A DNA stretch of 64,000 bases from the NCBI GenBank assembly GCA_963825415.1, contig CAWGTD010000006.1:434001-498000 (forward strand), written 5' to 3'. The position numbers and the translations under genes were made by a program. The stretch is from BP-464 sp963825415. Lineage in GTDB: Bacteria; Actinomycetota; Thermoleophilia; Solirubrobacterales; Solirubrobacteraceae. How positions within the stretch are numbered: position 1 is the first letter of the stretch; every line of letters starts with the position of its first letter. Positions 55,482 through 63,649 of this stretch are shown piece by piece. The notes beneath the pieces are model-generated. The model was not told the DNA's origin, searched no databases, and was given only the letters and a program-made list of their open reading frames with translations.

Positions 55482-56705
55482 TCATGTGAACTGCTCTTCG
55501 ATCACCCGGATCGCGCGTGGGGTCGAGCGCATGAACTCGAGCTGGCCGATGAGCTGGACCGCGGCGAAGAACCGCGACTCCAGCAGCGGGTGGACGACCA
55601 TTACCAGGCGGGCGTTCTCGCCGAGACCCTTCTGCACGACGGACTTGATCGACGCGCCCTGCATGCCGAGGATCTCGGCGACCTGGGCGAGCACGCCGGG
55701 CCGGTCGGCGACCTCCAGGTAGAGATAGAAGGCCGACTCGACGTCGGCGACGATCGCCAGCTCGTCGGTCGCCGGCGGCGTCGAGGCGGGTGGGATCATC
55801 GCGCTGATGACGTCGCCCAGCACTGCGCTGGCCGTCTGCGGGCCCCCCGCCCCCGGCCCGCTGAGCGTCACCTCGGTGATCGCGTCGCTTTCGACGGTCA
55901 CGGCGTTGAACGGACCGTCGACCGAGGCCAGCGGGTGCCCGGCGTAGAGGAACGCGGGATGCACGCGCACGCTCAGACCGCCGTCGACGCGCTCGGCGGT
56001 GCCGATCAGCTTCAGGCCGAGGCCCAGCTCGCGCGCGTACTCCATGTCGTCGGCCGTCAGGTGCTCGATGCCCTCGTAACGGACGTCGTCGAGGTGCACC
56101 GGCGTGTTGAACGCCAACCGGGCGAGGATCGCCATCTTGGCCGCCGCGTCGCGCCCGCCGACGTCGTCGGTGGGGTCGGCCTCCGCGTAGCCGAGCCGCT
56201 GGGCTTCGGCCAGCGCCTCCGCATATGAGACCCCCGAGCGCGCCATCTCGCTGAGGATGTAGTTCGTGGTGCCGTTGACGATGCCGTGGATGCGGTCGAT
56301 GTGCGCCGCGGCGAGCGACTCCTGGAGCACGCGGATGACCGGCACCACGCCGGCGACCGCGGCCTCGAAGCGCAGCTGGACCCCGTGCTCGCGCGCCGCT
56401 CCCCACAGCTCCTCGCCGTGCTGTGAGAGCAGCAGCTTGTTGGCCGTCACCACATGGCGCCCGGCGCCCATCGCCTGCAGCACGTAGTCGCGCGCCGGCT
56501 CGACGCCGCCCATCAGCTCGACGATCAGGTCCGCTCCGTCGAGCACGTCCTCGAAGGTGCCGCGGCTGCGCGTGAGCACCCCGGTCAGCTCGGGGCGCAG
56601 CCCGGTGACGGCAGCCACGTGGTCTGCGCGCGCCTCGAGCAGCTCTGCGAACGCCGCACCGACGGTGCCGTGGCCCAGCAGGCCGACTCTAAATGTCTCG
56701 GGCAA
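55482..56705 (-). CDS. hom: Homoserine dehydrogenase with ACT domain
   Basis: Hom reduces aspartate semialdehyde to homoserine. A TTG at 56705 gives 407 residues and overlaps the lysA end by 17 bp. RVGLLGHGTVGAAFAEL is the NAD(P) site. VTANKLLLSQHGEELW, IVNGTTNYILSEMARSG and GYAEADPTDDVGGRDAAAKM are core motifs. The C-terminal ACT domain (FYLYLEVADRPGVLAQVAEI) should give threonine feedback. A longer reading from an ATG at 56747 would lie inside lysA and is less likely. Confidence 0.94.
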   Translation of the reverse strand: MPETFRVGLLGHGTVGAAFAELLEARADHVAAVTGLRPELTGVLTRSRGTFEDVLDGADLIVELMGGVEPARDYVLQAMGAGRHVVTANKLLLSQHGEELWGAAREHGVQLRFEAAVAGVVPVIRVLQESLAAAHIDRIHGIVNGTTNYILSEMARSGVSYAEALAEAQRLGYAEADPTDDVGGRDAAAKMAILARLAFNTPVHLDDVRYEGIEHLTADDMEYARELGLGLKLIGTAERVDGGLSVRVHPAFLYAGHPLASVDGPFNAVTVESDAITEVTLSGPGAGGPQTASAVLGDVISAMIPPASTPPATDELAIVADVESAFYLYLEVADRPGVLAQVAEILGMQGASIKSVVQKGLGENARLVMVVHPLLESRFFAAVQLIGQLEFMRSTPRAIRVIEEQFT

Positions 56706-57966
56706 GCAGGTCCTCGTAGGTCTCGCGCCGCACGACGACGCGCGCATCGCCGTCGCGGCAGAAGATCACCGGCGGCCGCGGGATGCCGTTGTAGTTGTTG
56801 GCCATCGAGAACCCGTAGGCCCCCGTCGCCGGGGTGACGACCACGTCGCCCACGCGCGGGTCGGCCAGCTCCGCGTCGCGCACGATGACGTCGCTGGACT
56901 CGCAGTGCTTGCCGACCAGGTGGCAGGGCGTGCCGCCGCCGAAGCGGGCGGCCACGTGCGCCTCGTAGCGCGCGCCGTAGAGCATCGGGCGCAGGTTGTC
57001 CGACATGCCTCCGTCGACGGCCACCCACGTCGAGACGTTGCGCTTGATCGACTCGACGGTGTAGAGGGTCACGCACGCGTTGGCGACCAGCGCGCGGCCG
57101 GGCTCGTCGACGATTCGCACGTCGGTGCCCAGGTGCTCGTGGACCGCGCCCACCTTCGCCTCTGCGTAGGCCTCGATCGAAGGCACGTCCTGGTCGGAGG
57201 TGTAGGCGACGCCCAGGCCGCCGCCGAGGTCGATCTCGGGAAAGGCGCCGAGCGGGGCGACGGCGGCGATCGCGGCGCGAAACGGCGCCAGGTCGCGGAT
57301 CTGCGAGCCGATGTGCATGTGCAGGCCGCGCATGTCGAGCAGCGCGCTGGTGCCTATGCGGTCGATCAGCGCGGGAGCGTCGGCGAGCTCGACGCCGAAC
57401 TTCGAGTCGGCCTGGCCGGTCGAGATGAAGTCGTGGGTCTCGCCGCGCACGTTGGGCGTGACCCGCAGGTAGACCCGCTGGGGCCGTTCGACCATGGCCT
57501 CGAGACGATCGAGCTCGTCGGCGTTGTCGATCGCGATCGTGCCGACCTGCGCGTCCAGCGCCATGCGCAGCTCGGCCGCGGACTTCGCGTTGCCGTGGAC
57601 CACGATCCGCGCAGGGTCGAAGCCCGCCTTCAGCGCGCTGGCCAGCTCGCCACCCGATGCGACGTCGCAGCCGATGCCCTCCTCGGCCAGCACGCGGTAG
57701 ACCGCGGTGCACGGAAAGGCCTTCGACGCGAACAGCAGCTCGCTGTCGGGCGCGCGCGATGCGAATGCGGCCGAGAACGCCCGCGCCCGGCCGCGCAGGT
57801 CGTCCTCGGCCACGACGTAGGCGGGCGTGCCGAACTCGCGGGCCAGCTCCACCGTGTCGCAGCCGCCGATCTCCAGCCGGCCCTGCTCGGTGATGCGGCT
57901 GCCCGTCGGCCAGACGTGAGACAGCTGTGCGGTGGTCTCCGGCAACGGGTGCCAGTATGCCCGCAT
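56689..57966 (-). CDS. lysA: Diaminopimelate decarboxylase
   Basis: LysA makes lysine from meso-diaminopimelate. From the ATG at 57966 it has 425 residues. K82 (LLFASKAFPC) binds PLP. HMHIGSQIRDL, DLGGGLGVAYTS, EPGRALVANA and CESSDV are the fold-type III motifs, with C and E at the active site. The start may lie some codons downstream (TTG or CTG), because the ATG shares its CATG with the divergent hydrolase. It is the first gene of lysA-hom-thrC-thrB. Confidence 0.94.
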   Translation of the reverse strand: MRAYWHPLPETTAQLSHVWPTGSRITEQGRLEIGGCDTVELAREFGTPAYVVAEDDLRGRARAFSAAFASRAPDSELLFASKAFPCTAVYRVLAEEGIGCDVASGGELASALKAGFDPARIVVHGNAKSAAELRMALDAQVGTIAIDNADELDRLEAMVERPQRVYLRVTPNVRGETHDFISTGQADSKFGVELADAPALIDRIGTSALLDMRGLHMHIGSQIRDLAPFRAAIAAVAPLGAFPEIDLGGGLGVAYTSDQDVPSIEAYAEAKVGAVHEHLGTDVRIVDEPGRALVANACVTLYTVESIKRNVSTWVAVDGGMSDNLRPMLYGARYEAHVAARFGGGTPCHLVGKHCESSDVIVRDAELADPRVGDVVVTPATGAYGFSMANNYNGIPRPPVIFCRDGDARVVVRRETYEDLLARDI

Positions 57967-58687
57967 GCCCTGGCGCCCGTGGGCCCCGCGGACGGTGACG
58001 GTGCCCGAGCCCGACGACGCCGGCACGATCGAAGGCCTCGCATACGTCCTCTACCTGCCCGAGAAGGAGGCCGTCGGCGGCGTGGTCGTGCTGCACGGCG
58101 CCAACTCGTCGAAGGAGAGCCATCTCGACTTCGCGCGGCTGTGCCGTGCATACGACCTGGCGGTCGTGGCGTTCGACCAGCGCGGCCACGGAGCCACCGG
58201 CGGGCGGCTCGACGGTCGCGTGATCTCCGACGTGGTCACCGTCGCCGGCCTGCTGCGCCGGGAGCGGGCCGACCTGCCGGTCGGCCTGCGCGGGTCGAGC
58301 ATGGGCGGCTGGCTCGCGCTGGTGGCGGCCGAGGCCGTCGGCGCCGCGGGCGTGGTCGCGATCTGCCCCGCTCCCAGCGCGGGGCTGCGCCGGGCCATCC
58401 GCCAGGGGCGATTCGACATCGCGGTGGACGTCGCGGCGCTGGAGCGTGTCCTGGAGGAGGTCGACGAAGGCGCCGCCGCCCGCGAACTGGGCGAGCGGCT
58501 GCTGTTGCTGCACGCCGAGGGCGACGAGGTCGTGCCGGTCGAGCGCTCGCGCGAGCTGCATGCGGGCGCGCCTGAAAGCAAGCTGATCGCGGTTCCCGGC
58601 GGGCACCACCGCTCCGTCCAGCATGACCCGGAGCTGCAGGCCGAGGCGGCCCGCTTCCTGGTCAAGCGGCTACGGCAACGGGCCTAG
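57965..58687 (+). CDS. Alpha/beta hydrolase
   Basis: From the ATG at 57965 the protein has 240 residues. GGVVVLHGANSSKESHLDFA contains the HG oxyanion region. RGSSMGGWLALVAAE has the nucleophile Ser in GSSMG. LHAEGDEVVPVERSRELHA carries the Asp and PGGHHRSVQ the His, completing a catalytic triad. It resembles acylglycerol lipase or dienelactone hydrolase-like enzymes. A GTG near 58001 is a plausible later start. It overlaps the convergent membrane protein gene by four bases. Confidence 0.82.
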   Translation: MPWRPWAPRTVTVPEPDDAGTIEGLAYVLYLPEKEAVGGVVVLHGANSSKESHLDFARLCRAYDLAVVAFDQRGHGATGGRLDGRVISDVVTVAGLLRRERADLPVGLRGSSMGGWLALVAAEAVGAAGVVAICPAPSAGLRRAIRQGRFDIAVDVAALERVLEEVDEGAAARELGERLLLLHAEGDEVVPVERSRELHAGAPESKLIAVPGGHHRSVQHDPELQAEAARFLVKRLRQRA

Positions 58688-59292
58688 CGGTCGCCGCGAA
58701 GCAGGCCGGCGGCCGCGGCCCCGGTGCCCTGAACGAGCGTGGCGGTGTGCGCGCCGGTGGTCTCGATCGTCGCCGCGACCGCCGGGACGGCGCGCGTCAC
58801 CTCCGCGACCGACTGGGTGATGTTGCGCACGGCGCTTGCGGTCTGCTTGGTGCCCGACTCGATCGCGGAGCCGGCAGGCGCCAACGGTGCCGGGGCGGTC
58901 TGGGCCGCGGTAGCGGGCGCGGGCGCGACGGTCGCCGGCGCCTGCACGGCAACGGCGACGCCGGGCAGCGTCGTGGTCGAGCTGCCGCGCTCGGGGCCGG
59001 CCTGCGCCGTGACGGGTCGGCGGCCGGCGGCCGGCGCGACGGCGGAGAGGGTTGGCCCGTCGGTGGTCGCCAGGGTCGGCAACGACGCGGGGAATGCGAC
59101 GGTCAGGGCGCCGGGGCTCGAGGGGGCGGCCACGGTCAGGGCGTCACGGGTCGCTCGGTCGCCCGAGCTGGGCCAGTCTTTGAAGGCGAGGACACCACCG
59201 GTCACAGAGAAGCCCACGACGGCAGCGCCAAGCAGGGAAACACTGAGTCCCATGCCTGCGAGAACAACCTTTGCCTGTCGCGGAGCGACCAT
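58684..59292 (-). CDS. Membrane-anchored Ala/Thr/Pro-rich protein
   Basis: The 202-aa protein has a short cytoplasmic start (MVAPRQAKVVLAGMG) and a single hydrophobic segment (LSVSLLGAAVVGFSVTGGVL). The rest is Ala/Pro/Thr-rich with low complexity (TVAPAPATAAQTAPAPLAPA). The part from ~residue 150 (SGTKQTASAVRNITQSVAEV) is a possible short coiled coil. I do not recognise a family. It is leftward and faces the hydrolase. Confidence 0.5.
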   Translation of the reverse strand: MVAPRQAKVVLAGMGLSVSLLGAAVVGFSVTGGVLAFKDWPSSGDRATRDALTVAAPSSPGALTVAFPASLPTLATTDGPTLSAVAPAAGRRPVTAQAGPERGSSTTTLPGVAVAVQAPATVAPAPATAAQTAPAPLAPAGSAIESGTKQTASAVRNITQSVAEVTRAVPAVAATIETTGAHTATLVQGTGAAAAGLLRGDR

Positions 59293-59359
59293 CTCCCAAA
59301 CCCCTTCAACCAGTAATCGGCAGCCGCACCGAGGACTTTAGCTAGTTGGCGCGTTGCCG

Positions 59360-60127
59360 CTACGCAGCCAGCGTGGCGGGTGCCCGCACCCCGCCACGGC
59401 GGGCGGCGAGGAGCAGCCATGCGGCACCGATCGCGATCAGCCCGATGCTCTCGAGCTGCGGTGTGGTCAGGCCGGCGACGACCTCGTCGTTGCGGCGCAC
59501 GAACTCCACCAGCAGCCGCTCGGCACCCGATCCGACCAGGTACCAGGCGAACACGATCCCGGGGCGCACGCGGTCGCGATAGCGCCACAGCAGCCAGGCG
59601 ATCAGCCCCATCGCCAGGGTCTCGTAGATCGGCGTCGGGTGCACTTCGGTCGTCGTCGGCACGGTGCCGTCGGGATAGGCCATCGCCCACGGCAGGTCGG
59701 ACGCCTTGCCGTAGTCGCCGTCGCCCGAGATCTGGCAGCCGATGCGGCCGATCGCGTAGCCCAGCGCCAGCGGCGCCGCGCAGAGGTCAAGGAGGCCGAC
59801 GTTGAACATGCCGCGCCGCCGCGCCCAGATGCATACGGCGATCGTGCCGCCGATGGCGCCGCCGTACCAGACCAGCCCCGTCCCGCCGAAGGCGCTGCCG
59901 AGCGGGTCGTCGCGGAACTGGTCGGTGTGCTGGAAGAGGTAGTAGAGCCGCGAGCCGACGAGGCCTCCGAGAAGGCCGGCGAAGATGATCTCGTAGGCCC
60001 AGTCGACCGGGCGGCCCTGTTCGCGCAGGCGCCGGCCCAGCACGGCGCCTGCCGCCAAGAAGCCGATGGCGAACATCACGCCGAACGTCTTGATCGGGAT
60101 GCCCAGGACGTCGATCTCGGGCTGCAC
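59360..60127 (-). CDS. lgt: Prolipoprotein diacylglyceryl transferase
   Basis: Lgt adds diacylglycerol to the lipobox cysteine of lipoproteins. The 255-aa protein has about seven membrane segments. FAGLLGGLVGSRLYYLF, GGTGLVWYGGAIGGTIAVC with the HGG-like site, GYAIGRIGCQISGDGDYGK (the Lgt signature with Cys/Asp in place of Asn/Glu) and HPTPIYETLAMG are present. The altered signature occurs in other actinobacterial-type Lgt proteins as far as I recall. Its substrates here include the M28, YkuD and DUF4352-like lipoproteins. Confidence 0.9.
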   Translation of the reverse strand: MQPEIDVLGIPIKTFGVMFAIGFLAAGAVLGRRLREQGRPVDWAYEIIFAGLLGGLVGSRLYYLFQHTDQFRDDPLGSAFGGTGLVWYGGAIGGTIAVCIWARRRGMFNVGLLDLCAAPLALGYAIGRIGCQISGDGDYGKASDLPWAMAYPDGTVPTTTEVHPTPIYETLAMGLIAWLLWRYRDRVRPGIVFAWYLVGSGAERLLVEFVRRNDEVVAGLTTPQLESIGLIAIGAAWLLLAARRGGVRAPATLAA

Positions 60128-60167
60128 GACCAGGAGCCTACGCGGCGCCCTCGGGGTCCTGGGAGGG

Positions 60168-61373
60168 CTAGAGGTAGTTCAGCGGGTTCGTCACAGCGCC
60201 GTTGATGCGCACCTCGAAGTGCAGGTGCGGGCCGAAGCAGCGGCCGGTGCAGTCGGAGATCCCGACGACCTGGCCCCGCCCGACGTGCGCGCCGGAGCCG
60301 ACCGAGAAGCTCGCCAGGTGGGCGTAACAGGTCGACAGCGCCGCGGAGTGCTGGACGCAGATGAAGTTCCCGTAGCCGCCCGACGCGCCGGCGGACTGGA
60401 CCAGCGCGACGGTCCCGGCGCCGGCGGCACGGACCGGGGTCCCGCTGGGGATGCCGATGTCGATGCCCGGGTGGCAGGCCTCCCACGCCCGCCGCTCGCA
60501 GAACGGCGAGGTGATCGGGCCGTTGACCGGCCAGATGAACTGGCCCGATCCGCGGATCGGGCCGGCGGGCAGGCTCGGGAAGCCGCGCGCGGCGCCGTTG
60601 AGCGCCCCCTGGATCTTGGCCTCCTCGGCGCGCAGGTCGTCGAGCCGGCCCTCGAGCACCTGGCGCTTCTCCTGGGTGGCGGCGAGCGCGTGCGCCTTGC
60701 CGGCACGCGTCTTCTGATAGCCCACCCGCGTCCCGATCAGCTGTCCGCGCACCTCGGCGAGCTCGTTGCGACGCGACAGCACGGCGGCGGTCACCCGCTG
60801 CTGGCGGCTCTCGAGCCCGGCGAGCTTGTGGGCCGTGGCGGTGGCGTCGGTCTTCGCGGTTGCGACGAGCTTGATGATCTGGCGGTCCTGGTCGGAGATC
60901 CGCCGGATGAAGTCCTCGCGCTCGAGCAGGTCGGCGAAGCCCTTGCTGTTGAGGATCACCGTGACGATGTCGGGGCGATCGGACTGGTAGATCTCGACCA
61001 TCCGCCGCGCGAGCGCACGCCGGGCGACGACCAGCCGCGCGCGCAGGCGCACCAGCCGCGCGCGCTCGGAGCGCAGGTCGGCCTGCAGCCGCGTCAGCTC
61101 GGCGCGCTTGCGGTCGAGGTCGGCCTGGATGCGGGCCTCGCGCGTGGTCAGCCCCGTGATCCGGTTCTGCAGCGAGCCGATCCGGCGGTTGTAGGCCGAG
61201 ATCTCGGTCGTCAACACTCGCTCGGTTCCGCGCTTGCGGCCGATCAGCCCCTCGGTCGTCTGGATCTTGTGTTGGATGGACGAGAGACGCGGCGCTGCGA
61301 CCGTCCCCACAGGCAATAGCGCCCAGAGCACGGCCGGAAGCACCACGCACGCGACCAGGACGCGTACGCGCAT
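60168..61373 (-). CDS. Secreted M23-family murein endopeptidase with coiled coil (EnvC-like)
   Basis: The 401-aa precursor has a signal peptide (MRVRVLVACVVLPAVLWALL). A long coiled coil spans residues ~35-255 (RKRAELTRLQADLRSERARL and similar). The M23/LytM domain has CHPGIDIGIPSGTPVRAAG for the first metal ligands and FGPHLHFEVRINGAV for the HxH. GQFIWPVNGPITSPFCERR precedes it. It should cut peptidoglycan cross-links or activate an amidase. Several Cys near the active site (FCERRAWEACHPG; SDCTGRCFG) may form disulfides. Confidence 0.92.
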   Translation of the reverse strand: MRVRVLVACVVLPAVLWALLPVGTVAAPRLSSIQHKIQTTEGLIGRKRGTERVLTTEISAYNRRIGSLQNRITGLTTREARIQADLDRKRAELTRLQADLRSERARLVRLRARLVVARRALARRMVEIYQSDRPDIVTVILNSKGFADLLEREDFIRRISDQDRQIIKLVATAKTDATATAHKLAGLESRQQRVTAAVLSRRNELAEVRGQLIGTRVGYQKTRAGKAHALAATQEKRQVLEGRLDDLRAEEAKIQGALNGAARGFPSLPAGPIRGSGQFIWPVNGPITSPFCERRAWEACHPGIDIGIPSGTPVRAAGAGTVALVQSAGASGGYGNFICVQHSAALSTCYAHLASFSVGSGAHVGRGQVVGISDCTGRCFGPHLHFEVRINGAVTNPLNYL

Positions 61374-61444
61374 GAAGTGCCTTCGAGTGTACGGATCACC
61401 TCCCCGGGCTCAACCCGGAATCGAGGGTTATGGACACCTGCAAG

Positions 61445-61465
61445 CCCCGGCCCGCGGGGGTTTTT
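61445..61465 (+). terminator. Terminator-like hairpin in the htpX leader
   Basis: A 5-bp stem (ccccg, 61445-61449; cgggg, 61455-61459) is followed by g and TTTTT on the plus strand. No plus-strand gene ends upstream. It lies ~57 bp before htpX. A weaker hairpin (ccggg/cccgg, 61404-61418) precedes it. The pair could be an attenuator in a leader RNA of htpX, or chance. Confidence 0.35.
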
Positions 61466-61521
61466 CGGCTCGATCGCGGTGTTTATGGCCGGTGAAGCCC
61501 GCTAGCTACCATCCGTTGACC

Positions 61522-62433
61522 ATGGCACGCCCCACTTCCTTCGGCCGCGACACCGGCCTGCAGACCCGGATGTTGCTGACGATGTTCCTGCTGGGGCTCG
61601 TCTACGTCGTGTTCATGGGCGTCCTGTTCGCCGCGGGCGCCGGCGCGATCACGATCGTCTTCATCGCCGGCGCGCTGTTCGTGGTGCAGCTGTTCGCATC
61701 GGACAAGCTCGCGCTGCGTGCCATGGGCGCCAAGGAGGTCTCCGCAGCCGAGGCCCCCGAGCTGCACGCGATGATCGAGCGCCTCTGCATCCAGGCCGAC
61801 CTGCCCAAGCCGAAGATCGCGGTCGCCGACATGGCGATGCCGAACGCCTTCGCCATGGGCCGCTCGCAGAAGAAGGCGACCGTGTGCGCGACCACCGGGA
61901 TCATGAACCTGCTCTCGCCCGCCGAGCTCGAGGGCGTCATGGCGCACGAGCTCACCCACGTCATCAACCGCGACATGGTGATCATGACCGTCGCGAGCTT
62001 CTTCGCCTCGATCGCCTCGATGATCACCCAGTTCGGGTTCTTCTTCGGCGGCGGCTACGGCAGCAGCGACGACGACGACGGCCCGAGCTGGATTTTCGTC
62101 GTGCTCGTCTCGCTGGCCGTCTATGTCATCAGCTTCATGCTCATGCAGGCGCTGTCGCGCTATCGCGAGTTCGCCGCCGACCGCGGCGCCGCCGTGATCA
62201 CGGGGCGGCCCAGTGCGCTGGCCGCGGCGCTGCTGAAGATCAGCGGCGTCAACGAGCGCATCCCCACGCAGGACCTGCGCGTCGCGTCGGAGATGCAGGC
62301 GTTCTTCATCAGCCCGGTCGGCAAGCGGATCGGCGGCCTGTTCGCCACCCATCCCCCGGTCGAGAAGCGGATCGCCGCGCTTTCGCGCCTCGAGGCCCAG
62401 CTCCAGGGCTCGGCCCTGGCGACGGCAGCCTGA
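61522..62433 (+). CDS. htpX: HtpX-family membrane zinc metalloprotease (M48)
   Basis: The ATG at 61522 gives 303 residues. Two membrane segments near the N-terminus (MFLLGLVYVVFMGVLFAAGA and ITIVFIAGALFVVQLF) precede the M48 active site HELTH (residues 142-146). Two more segments follow it, then the third ligand region SRYREFAADRGAAVITG. It degrades damaged membrane proteins. The next gene encodes PspAB, the usual partner in actinobacteria. Confidence 0.93.
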   Translation: MARPTSFGRDTGLQTRMLLTMFLLGLVYVVFMGVLFAAGAGAITIVFIAGALFVVQLFASDKLALRAMGAKEVSAAEAPELHAMIERLCIQADLPKPKIAVADMAMPNAFAMGRSQKKATVCATTGIMNLLSPAELEGVMAHELTHVINRDMVIMTVASFFASIASMITQFGFFFGGGYGSSDDDDGPSWIFVVLVSLAVYVISFMLMQALSRYREFAADRGAAVITGRPSALAAALLKISGVNERIPTQDLRVASEMQAFFISPVGKRIGGLFATHPPVEKRIAALSRLEAQLQGSALATAA

Positions 62434-62441
62434 TCGGCTAG

Positions 62442-63014
62442 ATGGGCCTGCTCGACGCGCTCATCGGCCGGCGGAAGGTCAAGGGCCCCGCGCCCGACCG
62501 GCTGTTCGCGCTGAGCACCGCGTACGTCGACCTCGAGTCCGCTCACGGGATCAAGACCCGCGGCGTGGCGGGCATCGTCTTCCAGGCGCTGGCGACGGCG
62601 GACTTCCAGCAGATCGTCGCGGACACCGAGGAGCTGCTGCAGGGGACCGGCGAGGAGACCGGCACCAAGATCGAGACCAGCGACGACGAGTTCGGCTACC
62701 GCTGGGTCGTCCTGCGCGACCCCGACATCGAGGACCTCGTCGTGGCGGTCAACACGGTCGGCGACGGGCTGGCGGTGGGCGGCTATGGGAACCGGATCCT
62801 GGCCGCCGTGTTCGCATTCGAGGACTCGAGCTCCCGGCCGCTGTACCTGATCTACAACTACAAGCGCGGGTCCTGGTACCCGTTCGCCCCCGCACCGGGG
62901 GACAAGCAGCGGGCCACCGAACGCGAGCTGCAGCTCAAGGCGCAGATCGGCGCGGGGCTGCCCCTCGAGCCCGAGCTCGAGCGCTGGTTTCCCCTCTGGG
63001 GAACCCCGATCTAG
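62442..63014 (+). CDS. pspAB: PspA-associated protein PspAB
   Basis: The 190-aa protein begins GLLDALIGRRKVKGPAPDRL and matches PspAB. LFALSTAYVDLESAHGIKTR, GVAGIVFQALATADFQQIVA, TSDDEFGYRWVVLRDPDIED and the closing LPLEPELERWFPLWG are its recognisable landmarks. PspAB is linked to membrane stress and usually found with htpX or pspA. The spacing of 8 bp after htpX supports an operon. No pspA is in the window. It overlaps the convergent CGNR gene by four bases. Confidence 0.85.
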   Translation: MGLLDALIGRRKVKGPAPDRLFALSTAYVDLESAHGIKTRGVAGIVFQALATADFQQIVADTEELLQGTGEETGTKIETSDDEFGYRWVVLRDPDIEDLVVAVNTVGDGLAVGGYGNRILAAVFAFEDSSSRPLYLIYNYKRGSWYPFAPAPGDKQRATERELQLKAQIGAGLPLEPELERWFPLWGTPI

Positions 63015-63556
63015 GAGAGGCGGCGCTCGCGGTACTCGCGCACCTTCGCGCGGTTGCCGCAGACGGCCATGTCGCACCACACCGCGCTGTGGTTGCGCGA
63101 CTTGTCGTAGAACGCGACCTGGCAGTCGTCGGCGGGACAGACCTTCAGCCGCGCCCAGCTGCCGTCGCGCTCGGCCGCCGTGGCGATCGCGAGCAGCCGG
63201 CCCAGGGCACCATCTACGCCTTCGGCTGACGGCTCGACGCGCGCGCCGCCGTCCGCATCGAAGCGCACGCCGAGCCCGGCGCGGCGCGCGGCGTCGTCGA
63301 GGCGGGCCGGGACGGCGGGATCGAGCGCCTGGCCGTGGTGGGAGAGCAGCACTGCGCGCAGCGCCTCGCGGATCGAATGAGCGTGCTCGAGGTCGTGCTC
63401 GGTGACCTTGGCGCCCTTGGCAAGCAGCTCGTTCTCGACGAGCCAGTCGCGCAATGCCGCCGGGGAGACGAGGTCCTCCGTGGGCCCCTCGCCGTCGAAC
63501 GTGTTGACGAAGCGCCGGACGCGCTCGAGGTCACCGGGGGCTGGATTGGTTGCCAT
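63011..63556 (-). CDS. CGNR zinc-finger transcriptional regulator
   Basis: This 181-aa protein has a stress-induced N-terminal domain (ERVRRFVNTFDGEGPTEDLV, SIREALRAVLLSHHGQALDP) and a C-terminal zinc finger with the name motif. CPADDCQVAFYDKSRNHSAV is followed by WCDMAVCGNRAKVREYRERR. Members bind DNA and often regulate a divergent gene. The divergent gene here starts 94 bp away, and a strong promoter with a palindrome lies between. There is no ribosome binding site near its ATG, so its mRNA may be leaderless. Confidence 0.9.
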   Translation of the reverse strand: MATNPAPGDLERVRRFVNTFDGEGPTEDLVSPAALRDWLVENELLAKGAKVTEHDLEHAHSIREALRAVLLSHHGQALDPAVPARLDDAARRAGLGVRFDADGGARVEPSAEGVDGALGRLLAIATAAERDGSWARLKVCPADDCQVAFYDKSRNHSAVWCDMAVCGNRAKVREYRERRLS

Positions 63557-63578
63557 ATAGAAACACCATCTAAACCAC

Positions 63579-63607
63579 TTGACAGGTTAGCTAACTAGTA
63601 ATACGAT
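63579..63607 (+). promoter_or_regulatory. Consensus-like housekeeping promoter for the divergent gene
   Basis: TTGACA at 63579-63584 and TACGAT at 63602-63607 are separated by exactly 17 bp. Transcription should begin near 63613-63616, ~35 nt before the start of the downstream gene. This is the closest match to a sigma-70 promoter that I see in the window, and the region is unusually AT-rich. Confidence 0.65.
63586..63595. promoter_or_regulatory. Palindromic operator candidate inside the promoter spacer
   Basis: The perfect 10-bp palindrome gttagctaac lies between the -35 and -10 boxes. A protein bound here would block RNA polymerase. The neighbouring CGNR regulator is the obvious candidate. 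It would also cover the likely -35 region of the regulator gene itself, allowing autoregulation. Confidence 0.45.
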
Positions 63608-63649
63608 GTTGCAGGTTACATCATTCGATCCAAGGAGCCAAGTCCTCTC

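Noticed and set aside
59360..60127. Lgt signature variant as a loss of function
   Set aside because: GRIGCQISGDGDYG differs from the E. coli signature, but as far as I recall this form is usual in related bacteria, and the rest of the protein is intact.
61374..61521. c-di-AMP (ydaO) riboswitch upstream of the M23 peptidase
   Set aside because: Such riboswitches precede M23 genes in actinobacteria, but I could not find the conserved ydaO core in these 148 bp.
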